Shown in pieces: positions 1 through 12,575 of a stretch of 64,000 nucleotides of DNA (the stretch's first letter is position 1; each line of letters starts with the position of its first letter). Source of the DNA: Silurus meridionalis (taxonomy: Eukaryota; Chordata; Actinopteri; Siluriformes; Siluridae); the NCBI RefSeq assembly GCF_014805685.1, contig NC_060886.1, positions 23,535,108 through 23,599,107 of the forward strand, in the 5' to 3' direction. The notes beneath the pieces are model-generated. The model did no database searches and was not told the origin of the DNA. It worked only from the letters and a program-made list of their open reading frames with translations. The translations under genes were made by a program, and so were the position numbers.

Positions 1-330
1 TCTCATTGGCATCGCTCACTTTGTGACTGGTTCCCACCCTTTTTTCACCCTCAAAAATCCACAGACAGCTTGTGTTACTAACACTATATTCTCCATGTCA
101 CCAGCTGTCATGTGTTTTTCAGTGCGATTACATTGACAGAGTGAATGAACCCTAGTTTAATTGGGTGCATGTGAACTTTTGGCCTGACTTGATTCAAAAG
201 ATGCAAAATGTTCAGGTTTGGAGTAAATGAAAAATTATACAGTAAGTAATGTGCAAGGACAGCCAATTCACTACTACACAGCAAATTCTGCCTAATTTTT
301 CACTGCACATGCTATGCGTTGTTAGAGGCA

Positions 331-334
<4 letters not shown>
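1..334. other. Unannotated AT-rich sequence
   Basis: Ordinary AT-rich unique-looking sequence. I see no coding region, RNA gene or recognisable repeat before the GA microsatellite that follows. Confidence 0.5.

Positions 335-391
<57 letters not shown>
335..391. repeat. (GA)n microsatellite
   Basis: An uninterrupted GA dinucleotide tract of about 57 bp, read directly. A homopurine run of this length can adopt triplex (H-DNA) structure and is likely to vary in length between individuals. Confidence 0.97.
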
Positions 392-393
<2 letters not shown>

Positions 394-570
394 GCGTAAA
401 TATATGAATGGTGCAGTACTGCTCAGAAAGTTGGCGATATAGTGTAAACGCTGCCTATTCAGGAAAAGGAGTCAGATAAAGTCGTTAGCGGAAAAAAGCA
501 GTGCTATCAGATTTTTACACTGATGCACGCATGGATATAAGGTGATTTATCATGAAGGAATGCACTTATA

Positions 571-574
<4 letters not shown>

Positions 575-626
<52 letters not shown>
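575..626. repeat. (GT)n microsatellite
   Basis: An uninterrupted GT tract of about 52 bp, read directly. Alternating purine-pyrimidine runs like this can form Z-DNA and are usually polymorphic. Confidence 0.97.
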
Positions 627-629
<3 letters not shown>

Positions 630-3600
630 ATGTTATTTGAGTCAAACATTGCGTCACAATTTTTGTCATAATTTCAAATCCATTTAATTTTAAATCCATT
701 TATGAAAGGTCATCTTGTTGGCCTGTGTCTGGAATATGAGTCTCTCTCTATTCATATAGCAAGTATCTTGACATTCTATGACTGATAACAACTTTTTGGA
801 AGTCTTGCCAACATGGCTGACAAGAGGACTACAAAATGGCATTGTGTAAATGTCATATTTATGGTGTGATGGAACAGTGCTAATTAATTTGATCAATGGA
901 TTTGCACTTAGTAGCTCAGTAAAACTGCTAGATTTAAGTTACGTTTCTTAATTTACATAATATTGTGTGAAGTAATTGTATAAGCTTCCTTAATTTCTCT
1001 GCAGCATAGCACATTTTACAATTTTTATGCTTGCTTTTTGATTATAATGTCTGTTTTCTGATAGTCTGATAGCTTTCTTTGAGACTATTCTGAAATTATG
1101 CCAGCAGATGTGTCTGTTAAGAAAAAGGCTAGTCATTCCAGAAATGTATCACAACATAGATTATACTGTGCTTTGTGCTTTGGTTACTTCTAATATTTTC
1201 TATGAATAGTGCTTCATTTAGGTGTGGATTGATATCTACAAATGCTGTCAATATTAATTTGGAACTATCAATATCAGTGTCAACCCTTGTAGTACCTGTT
1301 CTCAAGCATGTCAGAGGTTCTGTAGCTACAGCATTTGTTGCGAGAATCACAAAACTAAGTGCAATAATTCTATTTGTTTTGGCACAAAACATCTGTGAGC
1401 CAATCAAAAGTCTGCTGAGTGCCAGTACTCTTAAGCAGGTTACCTGCTGCTCGAACATGCAGAGACTATTTTTTAAGAGTCAGATAACAGAGGGTTGCGT
1501 TTCAAGGTCCTAATGCCTGCTATGGCAAATCAGTGCAAAGACTAAAAGACACACAAATCAACAGATAAGGATCTGTGGATAAAGGTGGATCTCCAAGAGA
1601 TTCATTTCCAGGTATTTTCATGTGTATTCATATCTGCAATTTGATCACAATTATTTGCACTTTCAATCATTATTTTTATCATATTCAAAATCCACAACAC
1701 TCTATGGCAATGCGTAGTGTTGTAAAAGTTGACGCCGTAGAACCTATTTGTGCGATGACAGGTGGAAATTATGAGCTTTAGCCTGCAAGCCAGACGGTTT
1801 TGTAAGTTCTGGACGAAAGACATTCAATTTATGATTCCCCAAAGCATGCATCCATGTAACTAGCCCTGTCTGATCTCATACAAGGACACAGGGATGCCCA
1901 TCTATCTCGGAAGTTCTTTATGGCTGATCTTCGGGGAGGTACACTGGCCCTAGAAAGATAAGACACAACTCAAAACTGTTGCTTGTTGTATGACAAATAG
2001 TTCCACTCTTGACCTCTTGTGACTCATGGCTGATACTGGAAACAGTAACGGAAATCTCAGTCTTATGGACGAGGTGCACAGCTCATCTGAAAAGGGCTGA
2101 GGGAAAATGTTCCATGTTTTTCTCTCTGGATGCAAGCGAAACTGACCCGCCTTTGTTATTGTTTAAGGAGTGGGAGTGTGTTCACTGTGATGATATAAGA
2201 CGTGTGGTGTTGTCTTTAATCACGGGCCCGCTGAGGGTCCATCTGACACCTCCCTGAAAGATGACCTATGAGGAGCAGTGCACGAGAGCCAGCATTTTGA
2301 CCTTTTTTGTTGCATTAACACACTCCCAAAACATTACATTTCAGAATGGGAAGAAAATCAATGAAAATCATGACCTCATTGTGTATGAGTCAGGAAAGGA
2401 AAAAGCGGTCTGATTCACCAGTCCTTATCAGGTTCCTCAAATCATTTTATGGTAAATTTGACAAATAAACAGTAGTCTTAAGTGATATGTATTTATAGTC
2501 ACGTTACCCTTTAACTTCTTTTGTGTGCACTAATTACTTTGAAAGCTTTCTTGACATTCTGTACAGATGCTGTCTAATGAGTCGTGTTTAAGCTTCTCTG
2601 CTCTGGGTGTAAGATTGAGACCAGGTGTGCCTAATTACCCCACAGGCAGAGACTTCATACATGGCGTGTCAACTTATTTAATCCTTGCCAGCATGTTATC
2701 TCAGGAAAATTTCATCGCCACCCTAATTATGCCTTTGACACTTTCATTTTCGTTGCATTACATAAGTTTGCCAATGACATTACACAAGGTATGTGTTTTG
2801 TTCATTTCACGCTTTATTTGCACATCATTATGTGATGCAATTCCTAATATAACAAAACGACTGGCATTACTTGTTAAGGTAATTAGACACCTGGTATTAG
2901 ACACCTTCTAAATTTAACCAAGATAAGAAGTGGCCCTGTTATTCCACAATCCGAATCTAATCTGTGCGCTTTAAGCACTTGTACATAGAGAGACTATCTT
3001 ACAATTCTGATGGTCTCTTCTTTCCATCTGTCTTAAGAAATCAGTAATCCTGTGCATGGAATGAATTAGCCAGAGCTATCATGCAAGCTGCTTCACATGT
3101 ACCTTTCAAAGAATGAACTTGATGAGGCTCTGGGATCAATAAAACTGCAGGGGAGGTGTATGAGCTGAGCTGACTATGGTGGGCCTCTACACTTTGATAT
3201 GTGCCAGAAAATGATCAGGCTCAGAGCAAGCAGCCATGTTCTGGACCAGCAGATAACAGTTTCTTGATTCCGGATATCAAGAGGCATACTATACTCACTG
3301 TAGCCAGTCATTTTAGAGCCCTTAGCTAAATATCATCAAAATAACACGTTTTTTTTTTCTGTATTAAAAAAAAAAATAAAAAATAAATTAAAAAAATAAA
3401 TTCATGCCAGCAATTAATCATTTAAATCCGCTTGACAATGCTCTACGAATACTGATACATTTACGAATACTAATTTGGCATAGCTAAAAACAAGTTTAAA
3501 CAATTCAATCTGTCAAGTACTCTTGTGTCCTGATTCCTCAACGCATGAGTAATTAATATAATATTCATCCACAACTGCTGCAATATTAATGATTTTGTCT

Positions 3601-6063
3601 AAAGGGTGACTATTGTGCAAGCAACATAATCATAATGTTATGAGCCATTACAGGAGCTGTTTGCAGAACACTACAGTCTAACTTTCTTAGAACCAGCTAA
3701 AGTATCCAGGAAAACCCTATGACTTTGGCAGGAATTTTGACAGTATATTGTTTTGATTTGAAATGTGGCTAGATGGTAATTCATGTGTGAATTGAGCTTC
3801 TGATTATGGACAAACAGATTCTAATATCACACATTTTAATCAAACATAGTTTACTGCAAGCAATGTCATAATCTGATATAGCAGTTGTGCACTCTTCACT
3901 ATCAGACACCTGACACCTGTGTGTGGTGTATTCTTTTTTCTGCAGGTGTCCAACTAGTTTAATGACTTTAATTTTCATAGTAAATGAGGCTGTCATTTAA
4001 ACAAACAGTCAAAAAGCAGCAGTGGAGTTTTCATGTCCATATTCCTTAATTTGACCAGACTAAGATGTCTATTATTGCCAATTAACAGTCGACAGTCATA
4101 CAGTAAGTACATCTTTATGAGGTGACTTTCCCCATCAGCGATCAAGTGTGAAAAATAGTTTGATGACAGGATTTCTCTTGTCCAACAGTCTAAACCTGGC
4201 TTTAGAAAATGTTCTCTGTTTGCCTTGTAGGTAATCTGCAGGCAAAATAAAGCAAAACAAATGATGGAAACAAAGTGCCACTTATTCCGGCATTTTTTTA
4301 GTATGCGGAAATTACTGATCACTTTGCATCTCATAGGTGTCACGTTTCAGCATGGTACTTTTCTTGCCAAAATTAAATTCCAATTTACGGTTGACCTGGC
4401 ATGATCAAATAAACAGTGACTAAATACGTATCAAGCTTTCTGGGAAAAACAGAACAGTCTCTGGTGCCTTTTCATGACTTGCAGCCAGAAGAATAGTTTA
4501 ATGACACAATTGATGTGACGTGTTCCAACAACTGAATTCAGAGAATCCATGGGTGACCTGTTCAGCGTTCCCACACTGGGCTTGTTAGCACTTTGTTCTG
4601 TGAATAAGAAACGCTCAGTCAGAGTGCTAGAATAATGGTGTGCCCATATGTCTCATAATGCATTGAGAGGCAGAATTTGGGGGAAACCAAGCTTTATAGC
4701 ACCAGGTGGCAATTTCTTTTCATGCTTGCCTTTCATTTTAATATAATTTAACAAGAATTTCAAATTTATACTGAATTTTAAAACTTGATTAAAAAAAGCT
4801 GGCAATGCAATACTCTGAGAAGCTGCCAAGTCCCTTTTAATTGTGAGATGACCTTCAGGTACTGTCTATGTCTGATAAGGCTAAAGTGCTACAGGGACTT
4901 TGTATTAGGAGACAGAAGGAAAGAGAAAGTCCCTATCCTTCCCCTAGTATCGTCTGAATCACTGCTGCCTGGCACAAACTTGACAAGGAAAACCACTGAC
5001 CAAAAGGGGAATTCTCCAACATGATGAGTGATGAGCATGATCGTTCCATAACATGGCATGCTTTTCTTTGATTTGCATGCAAGGAACTTTCCTTTTTGTG
5101 TAAAGAATAGGTGAGATTAATCTGAAAGTGATTATTTGCAGCTCGCTGGAGTACATGCACAAAGTTTGGAAAGTCCCTGTAGGCAATTTAGTTTGAACTT
5201 CCCAGAAAGGTTATAGCAAACCATGATGCAAAGTTGTTTGTATATTTTTACTTTTATAATTTCAGGCTTATAACCCTGGATATATCTGTGAAATTATATA
5301 CCTATGTCATTTTTATGGTTTCCCTATGTGTTTTTTTATTTGACAGGTTTGCCCAAAGGTGGTTAGTTTCCAGTGGTTCCAAAATAATTTCATGATAAAT
5401 GTAAGTATTTGTTTTTACTTTCAGACCTCTTGTGACGAGTCATGTGAGTGATGAGCAACAGCTTTCATTCATTTGTTAAAAAAAACCCATTTGGATTATT
5501 TATTCATTTTGCCATGACTGAAGTGATCCATGTAGTTGATTCACATGAACACTTGGTTTAACAGTAAAAGTAAATGATTTTTTCTTTTTTAATTTAATGT
5601 AACATTCAGTTTACAGCATATCACGTTAAGGCACTGAATATGATATTCATCTAGATCCTGGCAAGTCTTTAATCCCATAAGTGTTTTTTTCTGCTCATTT
5701 GGGTACGCAATAAAGATGGCTAAATATAGGTATTAGGTAACAGTCATTACAAAACCAATGAGAAACCTGCTCGAAATTTCAACTCTTCCTGTTTGCCCCC
5801 AATGCATCTAAGCCAGTCTTAAGCACTGTTAGCTAAGCTCTGGCGTCTCTGAGAGATTAATGAAAACAAATAAAAAAGCAAATGAAGAATGTCCTGGTAA
5901 AAATCCCTGTGGAGACAGCCATGCCAAAACCAAAACACCTCCACCTCTGTATGTCCAGTCTTGTCTCAGGTGTTTCTTGTAGGTGGTTTTCTTGGAGGTG
6001 TGGTAATTGCCTTAAGGTATCGCAGCATTATGAAGAAAGCATGCTGGGTAAGTGGAAACCCTT
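627..6063. other. Long gene-free unique stretch
   Basis: About 5.4 kb with no recognisable exon, RNA gene or mobile element. Open frames are short, lack known motifs, and often occur on both strands of the same interval, as expected by chance. A low-complexity A/T patch lies at about 3349-3400. One block near 2560-2910 has few simple repeats and several homeodomain-type TAATTA-like motifs and is listed separately as a candidate conserved non-coding element. Confidence 0.5.
2560..2910. promoter_or_regulatory. Candidate conserved non-coding block (speculative)
   Basis: This 350-bp block has balanced composition, no simple repeats, and multiple TAATTA/CTAATT-type cores (for example near 2630, 2722 and 2880). 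That texture is common in vertebrate conserved enhancers. It also holds a 114-codon open frame on the plus strand that resembles no family I recognise, so an unknown exon cannot be excluded. The call is inference from sequence style only; I cannot see conservation from a single genome. Confidence 0.15.
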
Positions 6064-6094
<31 letters not shown>

Positions 6095-6116
6095 CTGTGT
6101 GTGTGAGAGAGAGAGT
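6064..6116. repeat. Compound (GT)n-(GA)n microsatellite
   Basis: A GT run of about 25 bp passes through GAGAC into a second short GT run and then GA repeats. The open frames rich in Cys-Val across it are translations of the repeat, not genes. Confidence 0.9.
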
Positions 6117-7007
6117 GAAGAGAGTGAGAGTATGTGCCCATATAATCGCCATATGACACTTTCCACCTGTCAGTCTATGGAAAATGATCAGATGCCTAGG
6201 CAGGTGGCTTATATTTATGAAAACAAATGTGACACTTTCCTGTTTAAATTCTAAAGTTTCTATACATGGATGATCATGACATTTCTTTTTCTAGAGAGAT
6301 TTCTTGTTGCCCTTAGTTTATCAGTACATATTTTTGAAAATTTATGTCAGATTTTGTGTAAGCGTAAGCTGATTTTATAGTATATGCATTCCTGTCTTCG
6401 TGCTTGAGCGATTTGTTGTACCAGTTTCCTTGTATTGTTGTTGCCAAATAACACATGCAATTATGCAATATATGAGGAAATATATCACTCAAATGGAATT
6501 TTAATGTATCTAATCAATTCCTCATGAAATATATCCTGCCCCTCTGTGGCATTTTGGTATGTTTCTTTCTTTTATAAAGTCACACTGATAAGCTTATGCT
6601 TTGCACTAGCTGTAGTTTGTGCCAGCGTTTCAAATTTATAACACAAGATGTGATTTTACCTATACATCAAGCATAGTAAATATTGAAAAGGCCTTTACAT
6701 TTCCAAGATATATTTCAATGCAATGCACATTTTGCTGTTTGACTTATGTTATCGGTTAATGTATGTTAATGTAACCTTTGGGAATAAGAGAGTGATCCCT
6801 CAGTACATACTCAACATGTATGTTCTGTAGGTCAAATTACACTGACGTACTAGAGCTGTAAGAATAACAGGAATAATTGCCACCAAACCCAGCATCTGCA
6901 ATGTCCTAGGGACTGTTGCAGAGTTTTGAAACCATCTGGATCTCTGCAAAGTTCATCTTTGTCTGTGGTTGCATTGTCATGCTAATAATGCTTTCCCAGC
7001 TCTTGTG
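6117..7007. other. Unannotated AT-rich sequence
   Basis: About 0.9 kb of AT-rich sequence with no recognised gene or repeat. It ends where the first copy of the 1.68-kb tandem duplication begins. Confidence 0.5.
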
Positions 7008-8486
7008 TGTGACAGTAATAACTGAGGCAGGGGTGTGGTGAAACACCATAGGGGAGTAAGGGGTAGGTTGGCAGGCCTGTGCTCCATTACGAGGCTCTGT
7101 TTCTCCCTCTAAACAGTGCCTCTGTTAGCTTGGCAACTGAGAGTCATCTCGTCGAGACCTGCGTGGAATTCATTCTGTATTCTTGCTCATGTTCTAGTAA
7201 CAGATGAGATTACAAAGTATGAGGATTTGAGGTCCACCTATTCCCCTCCCAACACACACTTACATTGCTCCCTGTTCTGTCTGTACAGTGCTCTGTGCCC
7301 CCACCTCTATACCCCCATTCTCTCTTCTCAAAAGGTTGCATCAGCCCCAGCCTGGAGTCGTGATAAAAATACACAGGCGGGTGGTATTCAGGGGATTAGG
7401 GTTACATTGCAAACCCTGCTTCCAGGAGCCAGGTATGTCTAGAGCATTAGAGACACATCTCAACTCATGCAAACTTAAGAGCTATGCCCTCTGGCTCATC
7501 CATTTAGCACAAGATGATATCTTTAGAGGAAATAAGAAAAGAATTTCATTGCATGCGACCAGTAAAATGTCTATGTATGCATGATGCAATTCTAAATGTC
7601 AAATAGATTGTATCAAATTTAATCAAGCATGCCAAAAGTAAAGAGTGGTGAGAAACTTTGACTGTACTTAAAATAAAATATATTTAGTGACATTTAATTT
7701 AGATCACTGTGTTGAGGATCATTTATGCACACTCAAACTTATACACCGCTTTATATCTTTAGAGTTATAAAATAGTTAACAGTAATTACACACAATATCA
7801 GTAAAAATAGGTGGTTTTTGACTATGTACATTGAGACAAGTTCCAAATTCTGGTGGATAATGAGGTCTGCATTGTAAAGTATGTCTAGTGCAATGATTAT
7901 TGCCTAGTGGACAAAAAAATTGCTTTAATAATCTCTGCACTGTTTACACTACATGACTTATCACTTGTAATCTGTTGTCTTGTGAGCATAGCAGGGTGCA
8001 CAGTATGCAAGCAATCACAGATGAGACTCGCACAATTCATGATCTTTCATCTGGCGTGATCCCAGCCAAGCACGTCTGATCCCCAAATCCTGCTTTCTCA
8101 CGAAAATAAACACAAGCGCTGTCAGTCATCTAAAATAACTGCCAGTGGTTTATATTTCTGCACTATTTTATATGGAAACAATATAAAAAAAAGAAAATAG
8201 AGGAAAATGTGGAGAAAGAATTGGTTGGCAAAGATGAACTGCCTATTCTACAAAGAGACCAGTACATATAATTACAATATATAAAACATTTGATGCTATG
8301 CATTATCAGGTATAGTGTTTCAATTTTTATTAAACTGTTCTTAACATTTATAAATGACGTCAAATACATTCCTATTGAAATACTGTACTCATTTCCTTTT
8401 AAACTACATTTGGTCGGTGCTCAGTGCTGTTTTTGCTCAAGCTCCATTAGCAAGAAAATTGAACATCATCATAGATAAATGTTTAA

Positions 8487-8529
<43 letters not shown>

Positions 8530-8684
8530 TAACTAAATTAAACTTTTGTTCTTATTCGACATTTGTATCAGAGTGAAACAAAGAGAAACAATGATGTGTC
8601 ATATTTTGTATAGGATGCCTTTGGATGTGGTAGCATTAGATTTTTACCTAGTATATCCAAACATGTCCCAACATGACAGTACCC
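7008..8684. repeat. Tandem duplication, copy 1 (1.68-kb unit)
   Basis: First copy of a directly repeated 1677-bp unit that begins TGTGACAGTAATAACTGAGG and restarts at 8685. By eye the two copies differ at about nine sites, all single-base changes or 1-2-bp indels, so the duplication is recent. The unit holds an (ATT)n tract near its 3' end, and its last 80-90 bp belong to an old Tc1-type relic that is cut off here but continues after copy 2. Open frames of 108, 98 and 62 codons recur in both copies, but only because the DNA is duplicated; they have no recognisable domain. Confidence 0.95.
8487..8527. repeat. (ATA)n microsatellite, copy 1
   Basis: A trinucleotide AAT/ATA tract of about 41 bp inside the duplicated unit. 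Its length matches the equivalent tract in copy 2, which fits a recent duplication since such tracts change length quickly. Confidence 0.95.
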
Positions 8685-10164
8685 TGTGACAGTAATAACT
8701 GAGGCAGGGGTGTGGTGAAACACCATAGGGGAGTAAGGGGTAGGTTGGCAGGCCTGTGCTCCATTACGAGGCTCTGTTTCTCCTCTAAACAGTGCCTCTG
8801 TTAGCTTGGCAACTGAGAGTCATCTCGTCGAGACCTGCGTGGAATTCATTCTGTATTCTTGCTCATGTTCTAGTAACAGATGAGATTACAAAGTATGAGG
8901 ATTTGAGGTCCACCTATTCCCCTCCCAACACACACTTACATTGCTCCCTGTTCTGTCTGTACAGTGCTCTGTACCCCCACCTCTATACCCCCATTCTCTC
9001 TTCTCAAAAGGTTGCATCAGCCCCAGCCTGGAGTCGTGATAAAAATACACAGGCGGGTGGTATTCAGGGGATTAGGGTTACATTGCAAACCCTGCTTCCA
9101 GGAGCCAGGTATGTCTAGAGCATTAGAGACACATCTCAACTCATGCAAACTTAAGAGCTATGCCCTCTGGCTCATCCATTTAGCACAAGATGATATCTTT
9201 AGAGGAAATAAGAAAAGAATTTCATTGCATGCGACCAGTAAAATGTCTATGTATGCATGATGCAATTCTAAATGTCAAATAGATTGTATCAAATTTAATC
9301 AAGCATGCCAAAAGTAAAGAGCGGTGAGAAACTTTGACTGTACTTAAAATAAAATATATTTAGTGACATTTAATTTAGATCACTGTGTTGAGGATCATTT
9401 ATGCACACTCAAACTTATACACCGCTTTATATCTTTAGAGTTATAAAATAGTTAACAGTAATTACACACAATATCAGTAAAAATAGGTGGTTTTTGACTA
9501 TGTACATTGAGACAAGTTCCAAATTCTGGTGGATAATGAGGTCTGCATTGTAAAGTATGTCTAGTGCAATGATTATTGCCTAGTGGACAAAAAAATTGCT
9601 TTAATAATCTCTGCACTGTTTACACTACATGACTTATCACTTGTAATCTGTTGTCTTGTGAGCATAGCAGGGTGCACAGTATGCAAGCAATCACAGATGA
9701 GACTCGCACAATTCATGATCTTTCATCTGGCGTGATCCCAGCCGAAGCACGTCTGATCCCCAAATCCTGCTTTCTCACGAAAATAAACACAAGCGCTGTC
9801 AGTCATCTAAAATAACTGCCAGTGGTTTATATTTCTGCACTATTTTATATGGAAACAATATAAAAAAAAAGAAAATAGAGGAAAATGTGGAGAAAGAATT
9901 GGTTGGCAAAGATGAACTGCCTATTCTACAAAGAGACCAGTACATATAATTACAATATATAAAACATTTGATGCTATGCATTATCAGGTATAGTGTTTCA
10001 ATTTTTATTAAACTGTTCTTAACATTTATAAATGACGTCAAATACATTCCTATTGAAATACTGTACTCATTTCCTTTTAAACTACATTTGGTCGGTGCTC
10101 AGTGCTGTTTTTGCTCAAGCTCCATTAGCAAGAAAATTGAACATCATCATAGATAAATGTTTAA

Positions 10165-10207
<43 letters not shown>

Positions 10208-10365
10208 TAACTAAATTAAACTTTTGTTCTTATTCGACATTTGTATCAGAGTGAAACAAAGAGAAACATTGATGTGTCATATTTTGTATAGGATGCCTTT
10301 GGATGTGGTAGCATTAGATTTTTTTACCTAGTATATCCAAACATGTCCCAACATGACAGTACCCC
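8685..10365. repeat. Tandem duplication, copy 2 (1.68-kb unit)
   Basis: Second copy of the unit, about 1681 bp, directly adjoining copy 1 without spacer. Differences from copy 1 that I could read include loss of one C in a CCCTCT run near 8782, G to A near 8971, T to C near 9322, an inserted G near 9744, one extra A in the A-run near 9870, A to T near 10269 and two extra T near 10325. The bases TGTG occur at both breakpoints (CCTGTGAC at the junction, CCTGTGCA after copy 2), a microhomology consistent with unequal exchange or template switching. Confidence 0.95.
10165..10206. repeat. (AAT)n microsatellite, copy 2
   Basis: Same tract as at 8487-8527, at the equivalent position in the second copy of the duplicated unit. 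Confidence 0.95.
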
Positions 10366-10720
10366 TGTGCACATAGAAGATATGAAGACATGGTTTACAT
10401 GAGTTTCCATGAGTAAAACACCATGAATGTCCTACTATATAGCTCTAACCTTAACCGCACTGAACAGCTTTGAGATTAATTAATATGCTGACTGTTTCCC
10501 AGGCCTCCTCACCCTACATAAGACTTTAGTAAAGCAACTACGACTGAATGAGCACAAATTTTAACAAGCACACTCCAAAATCTAATGGAACATCAGCCCA
10601 TAATGGTGAAGGATATATACATATTATAACAACAAATAGGGACTAAATGTGGAATGGAATGTGTAAAAAGCACATTTAAATCATATGGTCATGCGTCTGC
10701 AAAGTTTTGTTCATATAGTG
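10277..10720 (+). mobile_element. Tc1/mariner-type transposon relic, 3' half
   Basis: Heavily decayed 3' half of a common fish Tc1-type element. Recognisable landmarks in order are a GATGTGGTAGCATTA box, CAACATGACAGTACCCCTGTG (once the HDNAPVH-like second-aspartate region), a CCTCCTCACCCTACAT stretch, GAATGAGCACAAA, CTCCAAAATCTAATGGAA, GGGACTAAATGTGGAATGG and a terminal CATATAGTG next to TA. The reading frame is destroyed. The relic begins inside the duplicated unit, so copy 1 of the duplication holds a truncated piece at about 8597-8684. A relic of the same family lies in opposite orientation at 59876-60275. Assignment rests on recall of the family sequence. Confidence 0.7.
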
Positions 10721-12546
10721 TATGTTAGCGAAGGATTTCTATGACTTGACCTCACATTTGTGGTTGGGTGCAAGCTGACACAGCCCTTATAACAGACTTC
10801 AGTACATTCTTCATTGCCATTGGCGCAAAAGCCGGGTTTGGCCCCTGCCCCCTGGGGATGATTGATTGGTTTATATTACCAAAGTATTATGATAGAAACA
10901 CAACAAAAACTTTTGCTAATACTTTAGTCAGTTCAACCTATTATTTCCATTTTAAATGCAGGACAGGCTGTGGAATGCCAGACAAAGAACTAAAATGCTG
11001 TATATTACAACACAAAGTCGGCTGTCTGGCTACAAGGTGATGACTGTAGAAGTTGTCACAAGTCCCCTAAATTATAATATGACAGAGAATTTGAATAAAA
11101 TTGAGACTAAAACTAATTTGTATTATGTTTTACATAATTAACTATAATGAAATTAATATTTAAGTCTTTGCATTTATCTGAGCGAAAAAAAACATTTTCT
11201 ATAAAAAATAATAAATTGATTTTAATAAACAATGGAGTTAACAAAAGCTGTATGCCAGACAAAAAGAATGATATGGAAGCTCAAATGAATACACCTTTGT
11301 TAAGGCCACTAAAGCTTTAAATAAGAGCACTTTTGCCTAAAGAGTCAGCACTCAACATGCTTGTTTTTGTTACCATGTAAAATCAGACATAATGTGGATT
11401 AAATGGTGCACTGTGGAAAGCAAAGACAAGTCAAGCATCTATTATTGGTCTGTTGTGTTCTTTATGTGCTCAATTTATAGACCTGGTCTTGAAGAAGTCA
11501 CGAATCCCCCTGTCTTATCCATCTGCAGGTAATAAAAAACAAGACTGCCTGTAGTTCTGTGTGAAGCAATGCTGGATTTTCAGTGTTGTAGCAGTCCTCT
11601 GACCTGGCAGGCATTCAACAGAAAGTTTTATGAATATTTTAATTATGGACCTTAAGAATGCAATAATTTTGCAGATAAAAATGTATAAAAAAAAATGTAT
11701 AACATGCAATTTATCATTTTTCCCCCTCTCAACTGCATTGCAAAAACATCATTTCATATTATCCATAATCACTATTTGTTTTAATTCTAGCAGATTTATT
11801 ATGCAGTCGTGAAAGGTTGAGACATTTCCTAGAAGTCCAAAGGAAATAGCTATTTTAATACTCTACCATATCTGATAGACCCAAATTGGGGTATAATGTG
11901 GTATAATCTTGGGAAGTGCAGATTACCACAAGTTCTCAGGACAGAGCCTAGATCATCTTCCATTACTATTTATAAACAAAAGAAAGTGTTTATTGAACAA
12001 GGCCTCTGATAAAAAACCTTGTCTAGACATAACATTCTGTCACTGACCTGTTCTTACATGAGGTCAATGGGTTGCTTGTCGAAACGGTTAATGTGTCAAG
12101 TACAACTTGAGAGTTGTCAGCCAAACCACAACACTGTAAAATCTGAAGAAACAAGCAAACAAAAAAAGTGTTTCTGGTCAGTATTGTCTGAAAATAATGA
12201 TGCACAATAATTTATTGCATCATTCTGTGAATAACCTTTGGATATTTCCCTTTTTCCTGGACACGGATGGATTTGTGGGTGTTGATAGACCACTAGTGAA
12301 TTTACAAATAATACATGTCTGGGAAGTTTGTATTTATATTAATCTGAAGAACTGAAGAAGGTTACACTGTGACATGCAGGAAATTAGGTCCCTGCAATGT
12401 TCTAAACACATCTGCTCTAATGATGACTTGCCACACCATAGTTAGATTGTGGCTCACACAAGGGTTCCAGATAGACAAAAAGGTCATTATGGAACATTGA
12501 GCATTAACATTATAATACCATTTTTTTTGTCTATGTGGAACCATTT
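10721..12546. other. Unannotated AT-rich sequence
   Basis: About 1.8 kb with no recognised gene or repeat. Open frames of 60-90 codons here lack domains and occur on both strands. Confidence 0.5.
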
Positions 12547-12575
12547 ATTGTTCCATAAATGTATTATGGAACAAT
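12547..12575. repeat. Perfect 11-bp inverted repeat (hairpin)
   Basis: ATTGTTCCATA and its exact reverse complement TATGGAACAAT flank a 7-base loop. The hairpin ends exactly where the putative target-site duplication of the downstream LINE begins. It is probably older host or transposon-tip sequence rather than part of the LINE. Confidence 0.75.

Noticed and set aside
7116..7442. A 108-codon open frame repeated almost unchanged at 8792-9118, suggesting a duplicated gene
   Set aside because: The frame is kept only because the whole 1.68-kb DNA unit is recently duplicated. There are no domains, and divergence sites are not biased to synonymous positions.
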